From: Clostridiales bacterium CCNA10
GTDB taxonomy: Bacteria; Bacillota; Clostridia; Oscillospirales; Oscillospiraceae
Assembly: GCA_003573975.1 (NCBI GenBank)
Contig: AP018533.1
Location: forward strand, 2,728,319-2,792,318
DNA length: 64,000 nt
Direction of reading: 5' to 3'
Translations under genes and position numbers: made by a program
The notes under the pieces: model-generated
Told to the model about the DNA's origin: nothing
Database searches by the model: none
The model's input: the letters and a program-made list of their open reading frames with translations, nothing else
In this document: positions 47,725 through 56,373 of the stretch, in pieces
Layout: the number at the start of each line of letters is the position of its first letter
Numbering within the stretch: position 1 is the stretch's first letter

Positions 47725-48906
47725 TCAGCGGTAGGAGTCCGCCAGCGCCTGGAACTTGGGCAGCGCCCGCTGGATCATCTCCGTCTGGACGCAGTAGGCC
47801 AGGCGGAAGTGGCCCGGGGCCCCGAAGCCGGAGCCGGGCACCAGCAGCAAGTCGAACTGCTTGGCCCGCTCGCTGAAGGCCAGGTCGTCCGGCTCCAGGC
47901 TGCGGGGGAACAGATAGAAGGCCCCGCCCGGCTCGGCCACATGGTAGCCCATCTCCCGCAGGGCGGGCACCAGCAGCTTGCAGTTGCGCTCATACACCGA
48001 CAGGTCGGCGGTCATGTCGCAGCACAGGGAGGTCACCTGCTGGAACAGGCTGGGGGCGTTCACATAGCCCAGGGACCGCCCCGCTCCGGCCACCGCAGCG
48101 TACACCTCGCCGGAATCTGCCGCCTGTCCGGGGACCAGCACATAGCCCAGCCGCTCGCCGGGGAGGGAGAGGGACTTGCTGAAGGAGTAGCACACGATGG
48201 TATCCCGGTACAGGTGGGGGATCCAGGGGGCCTGGAAGCCGGAGAACACGATCTCCCGGTAGGGCTCGTCGGAGATGAGGTAGATGGGGTGGCCGTACTC
48301 CTCCTCCTTCCGCCCTAAAATCTCCGCCAGCCGCTCCAGGGTCTCCCGGGAGTAGACCACGCCGGAGGGGTTGTTGGGGGAGTTGACCACCACGCCCTTG
48401 GTGTGGGGGGTGAGGGCCTGCTCAAAGGCGGCAAAATCGATCTGGAAGTGCTCGGTCTCCGGGGGGATCAGCACCATTTTGGCCCCGGCTCCCTCGATAA
48501 ACACCTTGTACTCAGGGAAATAGGGGGCAAACACGATGAACTCGTCCCCCGGGCAGGTCAGCCCGTGGAACACACAGCAGAGGGAGGCCGCCGCCCCCAC
48601 CGTGATGTAAAACTGATCGGCGGTATAATCCCCGCCGAAGCGGCGGTTGAGGGAATCCGCGAAGCGCTGGCGGGCCGCGGCATCCCCCTGGGCGCTGGTG
48701 TAGCAGTGGATCAGCTCGGGCTGCTCCCGCAGGATGCGGATGGCCGCCTCATTGACCGCGTCGGGGGCGGGGACGCTGGGATTGCCCAGAGAGAAGTCGT
48801 ACACGTTCTCCCGGCCCACCACAGCAGCCCGCTGATTGCCGTACTCAAACAGCTCCCGGATCACGGAGCGGGCAGTGCCCAGCCCCAGCATACGTTTTGA
48901 AACCAT
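47725..48906 (-). CDS. Class I/II pyridoxal phosphate aminotransferase
   Basis: A 393-residue aspartate aminotransferase-fold enzyme. The start MVSKRMLGLGTARSVIRELF with NVYDFSLGNPSVPAPDAVNE is typical of a Firmicute subgroup. The cofactor region has VNSPNNPSGVVYSRETLERL and ISDEPYREIVF, and the Schiff-base Lys lies in CYSFSKSLSLPGERLGY. C-terminal HFRLAYCVQTEMIQRALP completes it. It moves an amino group to a 2-oxoacid. An aromatic or branched-chain substrate is suggested by a promoter element shared with the ior operon (inference). Confidence 0.9.
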   Translation of the reverse strand: MVSKRMLGLGTARSVIRELFEYGNQRAAVVGRENVYDFSLGNPSVPAPDAVNEAAIRILREQPELIHCYTSAQGDAAARQRFADSLNRRFGGDYTADQFYITVGAAASLCCVFHGLTCPGDEFIVFAPYFPEYKVFIEGAGAKMVLIPPETEHFQIDFAAFEQALTPHTKGVVVNSPNNPSGVVYSRETLERLAEILGRKEEEYGHPIYLISDEPYREIVFSGFQAPWIPHLYRDTIVCYSFSKSLSLPGERLGYVLVPGQAADSGEVYAAVAGAGRSLGYVNAPSLFQQVTSLCCDMTADLSVYERNCKLLVPALREMGYHVAEPGGAFYLFPRSLEPDDLAFSERAKQFDLLLVPGSGFGAPGHFRLAYCVQTEMIQRALPKFQALADSYR

Positions 48907-48990
48907 TGGACATGACCTCCCGGTACTTCGGTAATCGTTTTCCAGTCCGGCGCCGCCCAGTGCAGACGGGGTGGCGCCGATTTGCTTTTT

Positions 48991-49019
48991 ATTATAGCAC
49001 GGCTATTTAACGCTGTAAA
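48991..49019 (-). promoter_or_regulatory. Aminotransferase promoter with TTAACGCT element
   Basis: On the minus strand, TTTACA (49019-49014), 17 nt, TATAAT (48996-48991). The palindromic TTTAACGCTGTAAA (49006-49019) overlaps the -35. Confidence 0.8.
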
Positions 49020-49262
49020 GTGTTGATTTGCCCATTCTCTGTTTCACCGGGCCGGGATCCGGAAGCCCGGCCGCCTCATCGCTGCGGAGGTGCTCATCAG
49101 AGGGGGGTATGCACAGCGCCGCCATTCCTGCCGATCCTGCTGGTCCAATCAGGTCGCCGTGAGCCTGGCAGGGCGTGGCCCAGCAGTCCAAACCACAAGC
49201 ATGAGGTCCTCTGTTTTCCCCCTCTTTTCAAAAAATTACAAAATCCATTTTCCACGCATTAT

Positions 49263-49333
49263 AATTACCAAATAATTACAGTCTATGTTGTACACTATTC
49301 CCCGTTTACAAAACAACAAATTGACACTATAAT
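49263..49333 (+). promoter_or_regulatory. Promoter of the EI-like gene with phased repeats
   Basis: TTTACA (49305-49310), 17 nt, TATAAT (49328-49333). Two AATTAC repeats spaced 11 bp (49263, 49274) lie upstream of the -35, where an activator would bind. The rest of the 48907-49436 gap holds no recognised gene. Confidence 0.7.
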
Positions 49334-49436
49334 CAAAGCATACCATTTTATTCCCTATGAAGCGGGTCGACCGGACATCCGGGAGCCAGCCGCACCCAGC
49401 CAAACATTCTCCCGGACACGCAAAGGCGGTGATCCT

Positions 49437-50192
49437 GTGCAGATCCTGACCGGAAAATCTATCCTGGACCAGTTCGCATTTGGCCCCCTGTGCTTCTACC
49501 GGCGCAGGTCCTTCCATCCGGAGCCGGAATCCCGGCTCACCCCGGAGGAGGAGACCCACCGCTTCCACACAGCCCAGCGTCAAGCCATCCTTCAGCTGTC
49601 CGCCCTGTACGACTCCGCCTGTGCAGAGCTTGGCACTCAGGCCGCCTCCATCTTCTCCATCCACGCCATGTTGCTGGAGGACGCCTCCCTGGTGGAGGAG
49701 GTCCTCACCACCATCCGGAGCCGCCATGCCACGGCGGAATACGCCGTCCAGGCGGTGGAACGGGAGTTTTCCAGCGCCTTCGCCGGCATGGACAGCCCCT
49801 ATATGCGGGCCCGCGGGGCAGACATCCGGGACATCGCCCACCGGGTCATCCGCTGCCTTCTGGGGCTGAAAACACCGGATCCCCTGGCCGCCCGCTCCGG
49901 GATCCTGGTCTCTGACGAGCTGCTACCCAGCGAGGTACTGGCCCTGGACCGGCGGAAGCTGCTGGGCCTGGTGACCCGCCGCGGCAGTGTGGACAGCCAC
50001 ACCGCCATGCTGCTGCGGCTGATGAAGATCCCCGGCCTGGCCGAGGTGGAGATCTCCAGCCAGGATGAGGGCCACGCCGCCCTGCTGGACGGCTTCAGCC
50101 ACAGCCTCTACCTGGACCCGGAGCCCCAGCTGATGGCCGAGCTGGGCCTCTCCCCCGCCACAGAGCGCCGCCCACTCGCCGCCTCCCTGTAA
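49437..50192 (+). CDS. Stand-alone PTS enzyme I N-terminal (phosphohistidine) domain protein
   Basis: A 251-residue protein with a GTG start at 49437 (AAAGGCGGTGATCCT just before it). It has the N-terminal half of PTS enzyme I: the helical HPr-binding region (IHAMLLEDASLVEEVLTTIR, AEYAVQAVEREFSSAFAGMD) and the swivelling domain. Its motif GSVDSHTAMLLRLMKIPGL holds His188, at the place of E. coli EI His189. The PEP-binding barrel, about 320 residues, is absent, so it cannot use PEP alone. The protein ends cleanly with a terminator, so this is not a recent truncation. Its partner is not known. Confidence 0.85.
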   Translation: MQILTGKSILDQFAFGPLCFYRRRSFHPEPESRLTPEEETHRFHTAQRQAILQLSALYDSACAELGTQAASIFSIHAMLLEDASLVEEVLTTIRSRHATAEYAVQAVEREFSSAFAGMDSPYMRARGADIRDIAHRVIRCLLGLKTPDPLAARSGILVSDELLPSEVLALDRRKLLGLVTRRGSVDSHTAMLLRLMKIPGLAEVEISSQDEGHAALLDGFSHSLYLDPEPQLMAELGLSPATERRPLAASL

Positions 50193-50214
50193 GCCTGTCT
50201 CATCCACCCAAACC

Positions 50215-50256
50215 AAAACGGTCCGTACCTGCTCCCACAGATACGGACCGTTTTTC
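50215..50256. terminator. Bidirectional terminator
   Basis: AAAACGGTCCGTA and TACGGACCGTTTT form a perfect 13-bp stem with a 14-nt loop, between the EI-like gene and buk. Confidence 0.9.
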
Positions 50257-50265
50257 AGCCTTTTG

Positions 50266-51351
50266 TCAGGACATCAGGGAACAGGCGGGGCGAAAGATGT
50301 GGGCCTGCTCCTGGCCGTCCAGGATCCGCAGCCCGCCCAGGGCCAGGGCCTCCATCTCGTTCTCCCCCGGGATGACCACCACCTTCACCAGGTTGTGGAG
50401 ATAGTCGATGACCATGCCGGTCAGCTTTTTGGAGTTGGCCAGGCCGCCGGTGAGGATCACCGCGTCGATCAGTTCGGTGAAGCAGCCCAGCATGATCCCC
50501 ACCCCCTTGGCGATCTGAAGGGCCTGGGCCTGATAGACCAGGGCGGCCCATTCGTCCCCCTCCTGGATGCGGCGCTCGATCTCCCGGCAGTCGTGGGTGC
50601 CCAGCAGGGCGGACATCCCGCCCTCCCCCCGGAGCTTCTTGAGCATATCCTTCTTGGTGTACTTCCCCGAGTAGCACAGATCCACCACATAGAGCATATT
50701 CAGGCTTCCGGACCGGTCCGGGGAGAAGGGCCCCGCGTCGTCGGAGACCGAGTCGATGATGCGCCCGTGGCGGTGTGCCGAAATGGAGATCCCGCCCCCC
50801 AGGTGGGCCACCACCAGGTTCATATCCTCATACCGCCGCCCCAGGGTCTCTGCATACTTGTGGGAAGTGGCCCGGGCGTTGAGCACATGGCAGAAGCTGG
50901 TGCGCATGACCTCCTTGAAGCCGGTGACCCGGGCCTCCGGCACCATCTCATCACTGGTCACCGCGTCATAGATGTAGGCGGGGATCCCCAGAGGCTGGGC
51001 AAACGCCCGTGCCATCAGCCCGCCCAGGTTGGAGGCGTGGTCGAACACCGGGTAGTTCCGCAGGCAGTCGGCCAGGTTGTCATCCACCAGATAGCCGCCG
51101 GCCACGATGTTGGGGATGATGCCGCCCCGGCCCACTACCGCCGACAGGGTGGACAGGTCCACCCCCTCCTGGGCCAGCCAGCCCCGCACCAGGGCCACCC
51201 GGTAATCCAGCTGATCGTACAGGCTGGGGTAGGGGGCCAGGTCCTGGTTGGTGTGGACGATGCTCTTCATGGCCGTCTGGTGCTCCCCGTCATAGACGGC
51301 GGCCTTGGTGCTGGTGGAGCCGGGGTTCAATATCAGCAGTCGATGGGACAT
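50266..51351 (-). CDS. buk: Butyrate kinase
   Basis: A 361-residue kinase of the acetokinase family. It starts SHRLLILNPGSTSTKAAVYDG, with the phosphate-binding NPGSTSTK. It has VVAHLGGGISISAHRHGRII and DRSGSLNMLYVVDLCYSGKY, then AVILTGGLANSKKLTGMVID. It transfers phosphate from butyryl phosphate to ADP, giving butyrate and ATP. It lies 34 nt after ptb in one operon. The start has AGGAGG 7 nt upstream. With hbd it indicates butyrate or branched-acid formation. Confidence 0.95.
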   Translation of the reverse strand: MSHRLLILNPGSTSTKAAVYDGEHQTAMKSIVHTNQDLAPYPSLYDQLDYRVALVRGWLAQEGVDLSTLSAVVGRGGIIPNIVAGGYLVDDNLADCLRNYPVFDHASNLGGLMARAFAQPLGIPAYIYDAVTSDEMVPEARVTGFKEVMRTSFCHVLNARATSHKYAETLGRRYEDMNLVVAHLGGGISISAHRHGRIIDSVSDDAGPFSPDRSGSLNMLYVVDLCYSGKYTKKDMLKKLRGEGGMSALLGTHDCREIERRIQEGDEWAALVYQAQALQIAKGVGIMLGCFTELIDAVILTGGLANSKKLTGMVIDYLHNLVKVVVIPGENEMEALALGGLRILDGQEQAHIFRPACSLMS

Positions 51352-51385
51352 GATCTTCCTCCTGTATCTTGTATTCGCCCAGTCC

Positions 51386-52288
51386 TCACCGGGCCATGGC
51401 CGCGGCGATGGCGATGGAGTCGTACTTCTCCTCCGGAGCGGCCCCCCGGGAGTTGACCGTGATGGGGACCGAGGCCCCCAGCACCAGCCCTGCCATCTTT
51501 CCCCCGGCCATGCCGTACAGGGCCTTGCCCAGCAGATTCCCCGCCGTGATGGAGGGGACCAGGAAGATGTCCGCATCTCCGGCCACCGGGCTGTGGTAGC
51601 CCTTCACCTGGGCGGCCTGGCGGTCGGTGGCCAGGTCGAAGGAGATGGGCCCCTCCACCTGACAGGGGCCAAAGTCTCCCCGCTCCGCTTCCGCCTTCAG
51701 GGCGGCCCCGTCCCCGGTCTCCGCCATGTGGGGGCTGACGGTCTCCACGGCGCACAGCACCGCCGCCTTGGGCTCCTCATACCCCAGGAAGCGGCACAGG
51801 TCCAGGGCATTTTTCAAAATGGCCCGCTTCTGGGCCAGGTCGGGGGCGACCACCATCCCCCCGTCGGTGATGAACATGAGCTTGTGATAGGCCGGGACGT
51901 CCAGAATGGCCACATGGGACAGCAGCTCCGCCGCCCGGATCCCGCTCTCCCGCCGGACCACCGCCCCCAGCAGCGTCCCGGTGGGCAGCAACCCCTTGAT
52001 GAGCAGCTGGCCCCGCCCCTGCCGGATCAGCTCTACCGACCGGCGGGCGCATTCCCCGTCATCCCGGGCGTCCACCACGTCCTCCTCCGGCATGGGGCAG
52101 CCCAGCTCCTCTGACATCCGCAGGATCTTCTCCCGCTCCCCCACCAGCAGGGGACGGATCAGTCCGTCCCGCCTGGCCTGGAACACCGCGTCCAAGGTAT
52201 GAGGGTCGTATGCGGCGGCAACCACCGCCGTTCTGGGCGGAACGTCCCGCAGCCCGCTCCGCAGGGCCTGAAATCCGGAGATCTCCAT
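51386..52288 (-). CDS. ptb: Phosphate butyryltransferase
   Basis: A 300-residue enzyme that converts butyryl-CoA and phosphate to butyryl phosphate. It has the family pattern VVAAAYDPHTLDAVFQARRD, LIRQGRGQLLIKGLLPTG, FITDGGMVVAPDLAQKRAIL and VPSITAGNLLGKALYGMAGG. It is the first gene of the ptb-buk operon. The family also accepts branched acyl-CoAs, so 2-oxoacid oxidation products could be substrates. GGAGGAAGG lies upstream of the start. Confidence 0.95.
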   Translation of the reverse strand: MEISGFQALRSGLRDVPPRTAVVAAAYDPHTLDAVFQARRDGLIRPLLVGEREKILRMSEELGCPMPEEDVVDARDDGECARRSVELIRQGRGQLLIKGLLPTGTLLGAVVRRESGIRAAELLSHVAILDVPAYHKLMFITDGGMVVAPDLAQKRAILKNALDLCRFLGYEEPKAAVLCAVETVSPHMAETGDGAALKAEAERGDFGPCQVEGPISFDLATDRQAAQVKGYHSPVAGDADIFLVPSITAGNLLGKALYGMAGGKMAGLVLGASVPITVNSRGAAPEEKYDSIAIAAAMAR

Positions 52289-52402
52289 TCTGTCCTTCCT
52301 CCTCTGTGCTTCTTGTGTCTATTCTATCACCCCCGGGCGCGGAAGTATAGAGTAAAGTACTGCTCTGCCCGCTCCCTCTCCCGAAAAAATTTATTTTCCC
52401 TC

Positions 52403-52431
52403 TTGACTTTAACGCTTTTCTGCATTAAACT
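52403..52431 (+). promoter_or_regulatory. Symporter promoter with TTAACGCT element
   Basis: TTGACT (52403-52408), 17 nt, TAAACT (52426-52431). The spacer carries TTTAACGCTTTT (52408-52419), the element found also at the yerC and aminotransferase promoters. Confidence 0.8.
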
Positions 52432-52544
52432 TCAACACAGCAAATCAACAAACCACTCTTGGTCCCCTTCCGCGCCCCCCTGCTCCCCGGGATGGAGGCG
52501 CGCGGCAGACCCGGGACACTCCAACCTGAGAGGACGGATCCCCT

Positions 52545-54110
52545 ATGCTCATCAAACTGACTATGCTCCTGATATTTTTCGCGGTGATGGTGGCCATCGG
52601 CCTGTACTGCCGGAAAACCGCCTCCGATGTCAACGGCTTCGTGCTGGGCGGCCGCTCGGTGGGGCCCTGGCTCACCGCCTTCGCCTACGGCACCTCCTAT
52701 TTTTCCGCCGTGGTCTTTGTGGGCTACGCCGGACAGTTCGGCTGGAAGTACGGCATCGCCGCCACCTGGGCGGGGATCGGAAACGCCCTTCTGGGCTCGC
52801 TGCTGGCCTGGGTGGTGCTGGGCCGCCGCACCCGCATCATGTCCCAGCACCTGGACAGCGCCACCATGCCGGAGTTTTTCGGCAAGCGGTTTGGCAGCCC
52901 CTCCCTGAAGGTGGCCGCCTCGGTCATCATCTTCATCTTCCTCATCCCCTATACCGCCAGCCTGTACAACGGGCTGTCCCGGCTGTTCGGCATGGCCTTT
53001 GACATCGACTACACGGTGTGCGTCATCGTGATGGCGGTGCTCACCGGGGTCTATGTCATCGCCGGCGGCTATATGGCCACCGCCATCAACGACTTCATCC
53101 AGGGCATCATCATGCTCTTCGGCATCTGCGCCGTGATCCTGGCCGTCCTCAACAGCCAGGGGGGCTTCCTGGCCGCCCTGGAGGGGCTGGCCCAGGTGAG
53201 CGACCCCGCCGTCTCCTCCGCCCCCGGCGTGTTCGCCTCCTTCTTCGGTCCCGACCCGGTGAACCTGCTGGGCGTGGTGCTGCTCACCTCCCTGGGCACC
53301 TGGGGCCTGCCCCAGATGGTCCAGAAGTTCTATGCCATCAAAAGTGATAAGTCCATCGACGCGGGCACCGTCATCTCCACCCTGTTCGCCCTGGTGGTGG
53401 CCGGGGGGTGCTACTTCCTGGGGGGCTTCGGCCGCCTGTTCGCCGACCGGATGGAGGTGGTGAACGGGGTCCCTGTTGGGGGCTATGACGCAGTGATCCC
53501 CACCATGCTGTCCGGCCTGCCCGACCTGCTGATGGCGGTGGTGGTGATCCTGGTGCTGTCCGCCTCCATGTCCACCCTGTCCTCCCTGGTGCTCACCTCC
53601 AGCTCCACCCTCACCCTGGACCTGATCCGGGACCACCTTGTGAAGGGCATGAGCCAGAAGAAGCAGGTCCTTGTAATGCGGTGCCTCATTGTGGTGTTCA
53701 TCGCCATCTCGGTGGTGCTGGCCATCATCCAGTACAAGTCCAACGTCACCTTCATCGCCCAGCTCATGGGGGTGTCTTGGGGCGCGCTGGCCGGCGCCTT
53801 CCTGGCCCCCTTCCTGTACGGCCTGTACTGGAAAAAGGCCACCCGGGCGGCCTGCTGGACCAGCTTCCTGTTCTCCACCGTCGTGATGACAGCCAATATT
53901 TTCTTCCAGGCCAGCTTCCCCGCCCTGCTCCGCTCCCCCATCAACGCCGGGGCCTTCTGTATGCTGGCCGGGCTGGTCCTCGTACCAGTGGTCTCGCTGC
54001 TCACGCCCCAGCCGGACGCCGCCCTGGTGGAAGACGCCTTCTCCTGCTATGACCGGAAGGTTCTGGTCCGCCAGCGGGAGGCCCTGGGCGACGGAGAAAA
54101 GGCGGGATAA
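52545..54110 (+). CDS. Sodium:solute symporter (SSS family)
   Basis: A 521-residue transporter with about 13 membrane segments. Family features are CRKTASDVNGFVLGGRSVGP near the N-terminus, FAYGTSYFSAVVFVGYAGQFG, IAGGYMATAINDFIQGIIML (the SSS signature region), and SASMSTLSSLVLTSSSTLTLD. The last brings the sodium-site Ser residues. It resembles the proline/pantothenate branch; the solute is unknown. A promoter element shared with the aminotransferase and ior genes points to an amino acid or organic acid. A 15-bp terminator follows. Confidence 0.9.
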   Translation: MLIKLTMLLIFFAVMVAIGLYCRKTASDVNGFVLGGRSVGPWLTAFAYGTSYFSAVVFVGYAGQFGWKYGIAATWAGIGNALLGSLLAWVVLGRRTRIMSQHLDSATMPEFFGKRFGSPSLKVAASVIIFIFLIPYTASLYNGLSRLFGMAFDIDYTVCVIVMAVLTGVYVIAGGYMATAINDFIQGIIMLFGICAVILAVLNSQGGFLAALEGLAQVSDPAVSSAPGVFASFFGPDPVNLLGVVLLTSLGTWGLPQMVQKFYAIKSDKSIDAGTVISTLFALVVAGGCYFLGGFGRLFADRMEVVNGVPVGGYDAVIPTMLSGLPDLLMAVVVILVLSASMSTLSSLVLTSSSTLTLDLIRDHLVKGMSQKKQVLVMRCLIVVFIAISVVLAIIQYKSNVTFIAQLMGVSWGALAGAFLAPFLYGLYWKKATRAACWTSFLFSTVVMTANIFFQASFPALLRSPINAGAFCMLAGLVLVPVVSLLTPQPDAALVEDAFSCYDRKVLVRQREALGDGEKAG

Positions 54111-54155
54111 GTCCAAAAACGCCAGAAAGTCCGCAAGAAACTTCCTTTTCAAAGA

Positions 54156-54194
54156 CGAAACCGTGTGGTACGCTATCCATACCACACGGTTTCG
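54156..54194 (+). terminator. Terminator between symporter and amidohydrolase genes
   Basis: CGAAACCGTGTGGTA and TACCACACGGTTTCG form a perfect 15-bp stem with a 9-nt loop. The tail is not T-rich, so some read-through to the next gene is possible. Confidence 0.75.
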
Positions 54195-54240
54195 GTATTT
54201 CCGGACCTACTCCACAAACGAAAGGAACATTCTGATCCCC

Positions 54241-55098
54241 ATGGTCATCGACATCCATACCCATACCTTCCCCGACCGGCTGGCCGCCACCACCATCCCC
54301 AAGCTGGAGCTGGCCGCCCATACCCGCTCCTTCTCCGACGGTACCAACGCCGGACTTGCCGCCTCCATGGCCCGGGCCGGGGTGGACTGCTCCCTGGTCC
54401 TCCCGGTGGCCACCGCCCCCAAGCAGGTGGTCCACGTCAACGACTGCTCCGCCCAGATCAACGAGCGCTTTCCTGAAACGGGGATCTTCTCCTTCGGCTG
54501 CATCCACCCCGATTTCTCCGACTACCGGGCCGAGCTGGCCCGGGCAGCCGAACTTGGCCTGAAGGGGATCAAGCTCCACCCCGTCTATCAGGGGGTGGAT
54601 TTTGATGACATCCGCACCCTCCGCATCCTGGACCGGGCGGCGGAGCTGGGCCTGATCGTCCTCAGTCACTCCGGACTGGACGTGGGCTTCCCCGGCGTCG
54701 TTCACGTCACCCCCCGGATGGTGCGCAGCGCCCTGGACCAGGTGGGTCCCATGACCCTCATCCTGGCCCACATGGGCGGCTGGAGGAACTGGGACCAGGT
54801 GGAGGAGCTGCTGCCCGACACCTCCGTCTATCTGGACACCTCCTACTCCCTGGGGGATCTGGCCCCCCTGGATGACGGCTTCTACCGCCCGGAGGACCTC
54901 CACATGATGCCCCAGGAGCAGTTCCTCCGCATGGTCCGCACCTTCGGCCCCCACCGCATCCTGTTCGGCACCGACAGCCCTTGGCAGAGCCAGACGGACG
55001 CCGTGGCCGCCATCCGCGCCCTGCCCCTCAGCCAGGAGGAACAGGACGGCATCCTGGGCGGGAACGCCCAAAAGCTGCTGAACTTCCCGAATATGTAA
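54241..55098 (+). CDS. TIM-barrel amidohydrolase (Amidohydro_2 family)
   Basis: A 285-residue metal-dependent hydrolase. The metal motif DIHTHTF lies at residues 4-10, with KGIKLHPVYQG in the middle. VLSHSGLDVGFP and LILAHMGGWRNW carry further His ligands, and FGTDSPWQ the catalytic Asp. The family includes ACMSD-like decarboxylases and hydrolases. The substrate is unknown. The start MVIDIHTHT was chosen by the family start, with AAAGGA 13 nt upstream. It may be co-expressed with the symporter upstream, which would then feed it. Confidence 0.87.
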   Translation: MVIDIHTHTFPDRLAATTIPKLELAAHTRSFSDGTNAGLAASMARAGVDCSLVLPVATAPKQVVHVNDCSAQINERFPETGIFSFGCIHPDFSDYRAELARAAELGLKGIKLHPVYQGVDFDDIRTLRILDRAAELGLIVLSHSGLDVGFPGVVHVTPRMVRSALDQVGPMTLILAHMGGWRNWDQVEELLPDTSVYLDTSYSLGDLAPLDDGFYRPEDLHMMPQEQFLRMVRTFGPHRILFGTDSPWQSQTDAVAAIRALPLSQEEQDGILGGNAQKLLNFPNM

Positions 55099-55210
55099 AT
55101 ACGGCGAGACTGTCCAAAAAGCGGCGCAGCCACTTTTCGAGAAGGATTCCATTTTATTCCGTCGCCCGACGGCGGCGGAACTCCTTGCGGGAGGTTTTTT
55201 TGACAAACTG

Positions 55211-55252
55211 CGGCGGGTCATTACTGTTCTTGTAATGACCCGCCGTATTTTC
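55211..55252. terminator. Bidirectional terminator
   Basis: CGGCGGGTCATTA and TAATGACCCGCCG form a perfect 13-bp stem with a 9-nt loop and a TATTTTCTTC tail. Confidence 0.9.
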
Positions 55253-55320
55253 TTCGTGCAAAAACTGAATCCTGTTTTTCTTAGGGACTTCTCTTCCTTC
55301 CAGGAGAGGCCGCTCAGCCC

Positions 55321-56373
55321 TTACGGTGTGACCGGCAGGGTGATCCCAGCCACCGTGACGGACTCCACGGTGGACAGGTCCAGGATCTCCTCAAAAACAC
55401 CGCCCTTCCGGCATACTGTTCGGCCTGTCTCCGGGTCAATGCTTCCGCCCAGGCTGGACAAATCCACCGTGGATCCGTCCGCCATGTTCAGGGAGAGGGG
55501 CAGGGACTCGAAGAAGCGGTAGGACTGCTCCCGGTCGTGTTCGCTCTCCCGTCCGTTCTCCTGACTCTGGTTGTCCCAAACCAGCTCCTCCTTCACGGTA
55601 TAGTCTACCTGGATAGACAGGGGAGAGATGGTCACCCCGTCCAGAACGGCTTCCATACCATTGAGCTGGAAGGTCTGACCGCCGGGCAGGCGGATACTGC
55701 TGTCCGGGAAGCTGAACTGGAAGCGGATCTTCCATTTCCCCTCTGCCACCGGGATTTTATCCTGAAAATCCTTCCCCATCCGGTACAAGTTCCGGAAGGA
55801 AGCGGTGGCCGTCCCCGGCTCCAGGGGCACATCAGACGTCATCTTCTCCACGTACTGGATGGAGGGCTCTGAAGGGTCGGCGTCGTAGAAATAGGCGGAG
55901 CCGTGGGACGACCCTCCTGTCACCCCCACGCTGGTATCCGCCCGGTCAAAGGTCAGGGGCAGCACCCCGTTCCCCAGGGGCTCCAGGTCCTCAGCCAGCG
56001 GCTGTCCGTCCTCCCGGGCGATGGAGTAGACAACCGCATAGCTGTACGCGTCCCCAATGATGGCGTCGGCGGTGATGGTCACCCCGTTGTGGGTGTCGCT
56101 GGCCCCCACAGGGACCCCCATCCGGTCCAGGATCTCCGTCTGGGCGGGCGCACCGCCCAGCACCGAGGCAAACACCTCCCCCGCCGGGGTGAGGACCACT
56201 GCGGCCCCCGCTCCCACCGTCAGAACGGCGGCAGCTGCCACGGCCACGGCCGCACAGCGCAGATTCAGCCCTTTTCGTCTGGAGCCGCCCCTCTCCAGCA
56301 GGCGGTCCACCATCGCCTCCTTCTCCTGCTCTGTGAACCGCAGCTCGTCCATGGTCTCCCGATATGTTTTCAT
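55321..56373 (-). CDS. DUF4179 membrane anti-sigma-type protein
   Basis: A 350-residue protein with a cytoplasmic N-terminal helix pair (MDELRFTEQEKEAMVDRLLE), one membrane segment (CAAVAVAAAAVLTVGAGAAVV, about residues 40-60) and a long outer part. DUF4179 proteins follow ECF sigma genes and act as their anti-sigma factors. The outer domain starts DRMGVPVGASDTHNGVTITA. The start overlaps the sigma gene stop by ATGA, so the two proteins are made together. The signal sensed is unknown. Confidence 0.86.
   Translation of the reverse strand: MKTYRETMDELRFTEQEKEAMVDRLLERGGSRRKGLNLRCAAVAVAAAAVLTVGAGAAVVLTPAGEVFASVLGGAPAQTEILDRMGVPVGASDTHNGVTITADAIIGDAYSYAVVYSIAREDGQPLAEDLEPLGNGVLPLTFDRADTSVGVTGGSSHGSAYFYDADPSEPSIQYVEKMTSDVPLEPGTATASFRNLYRMGKDFQDKIPVAEGKWKIRFQFSFPDSSIRLPGGQTFQLNGMEAVLDGVTISPLSIQVDYTVKEELVWDNQSQENGRESEHDREQSYRFFESLPLSLNMADGSTVDLSSLGGSIDPETGRTVCRKGGVFEEILDLSTVESVTVAGITLPVTP

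Noticed and set aside
49437..50192. Enzyme I pseudogene
   Set aside because: The frame is intact, the active His is kept, and promoter and terminator are in place, so it is treated as a real short protein.
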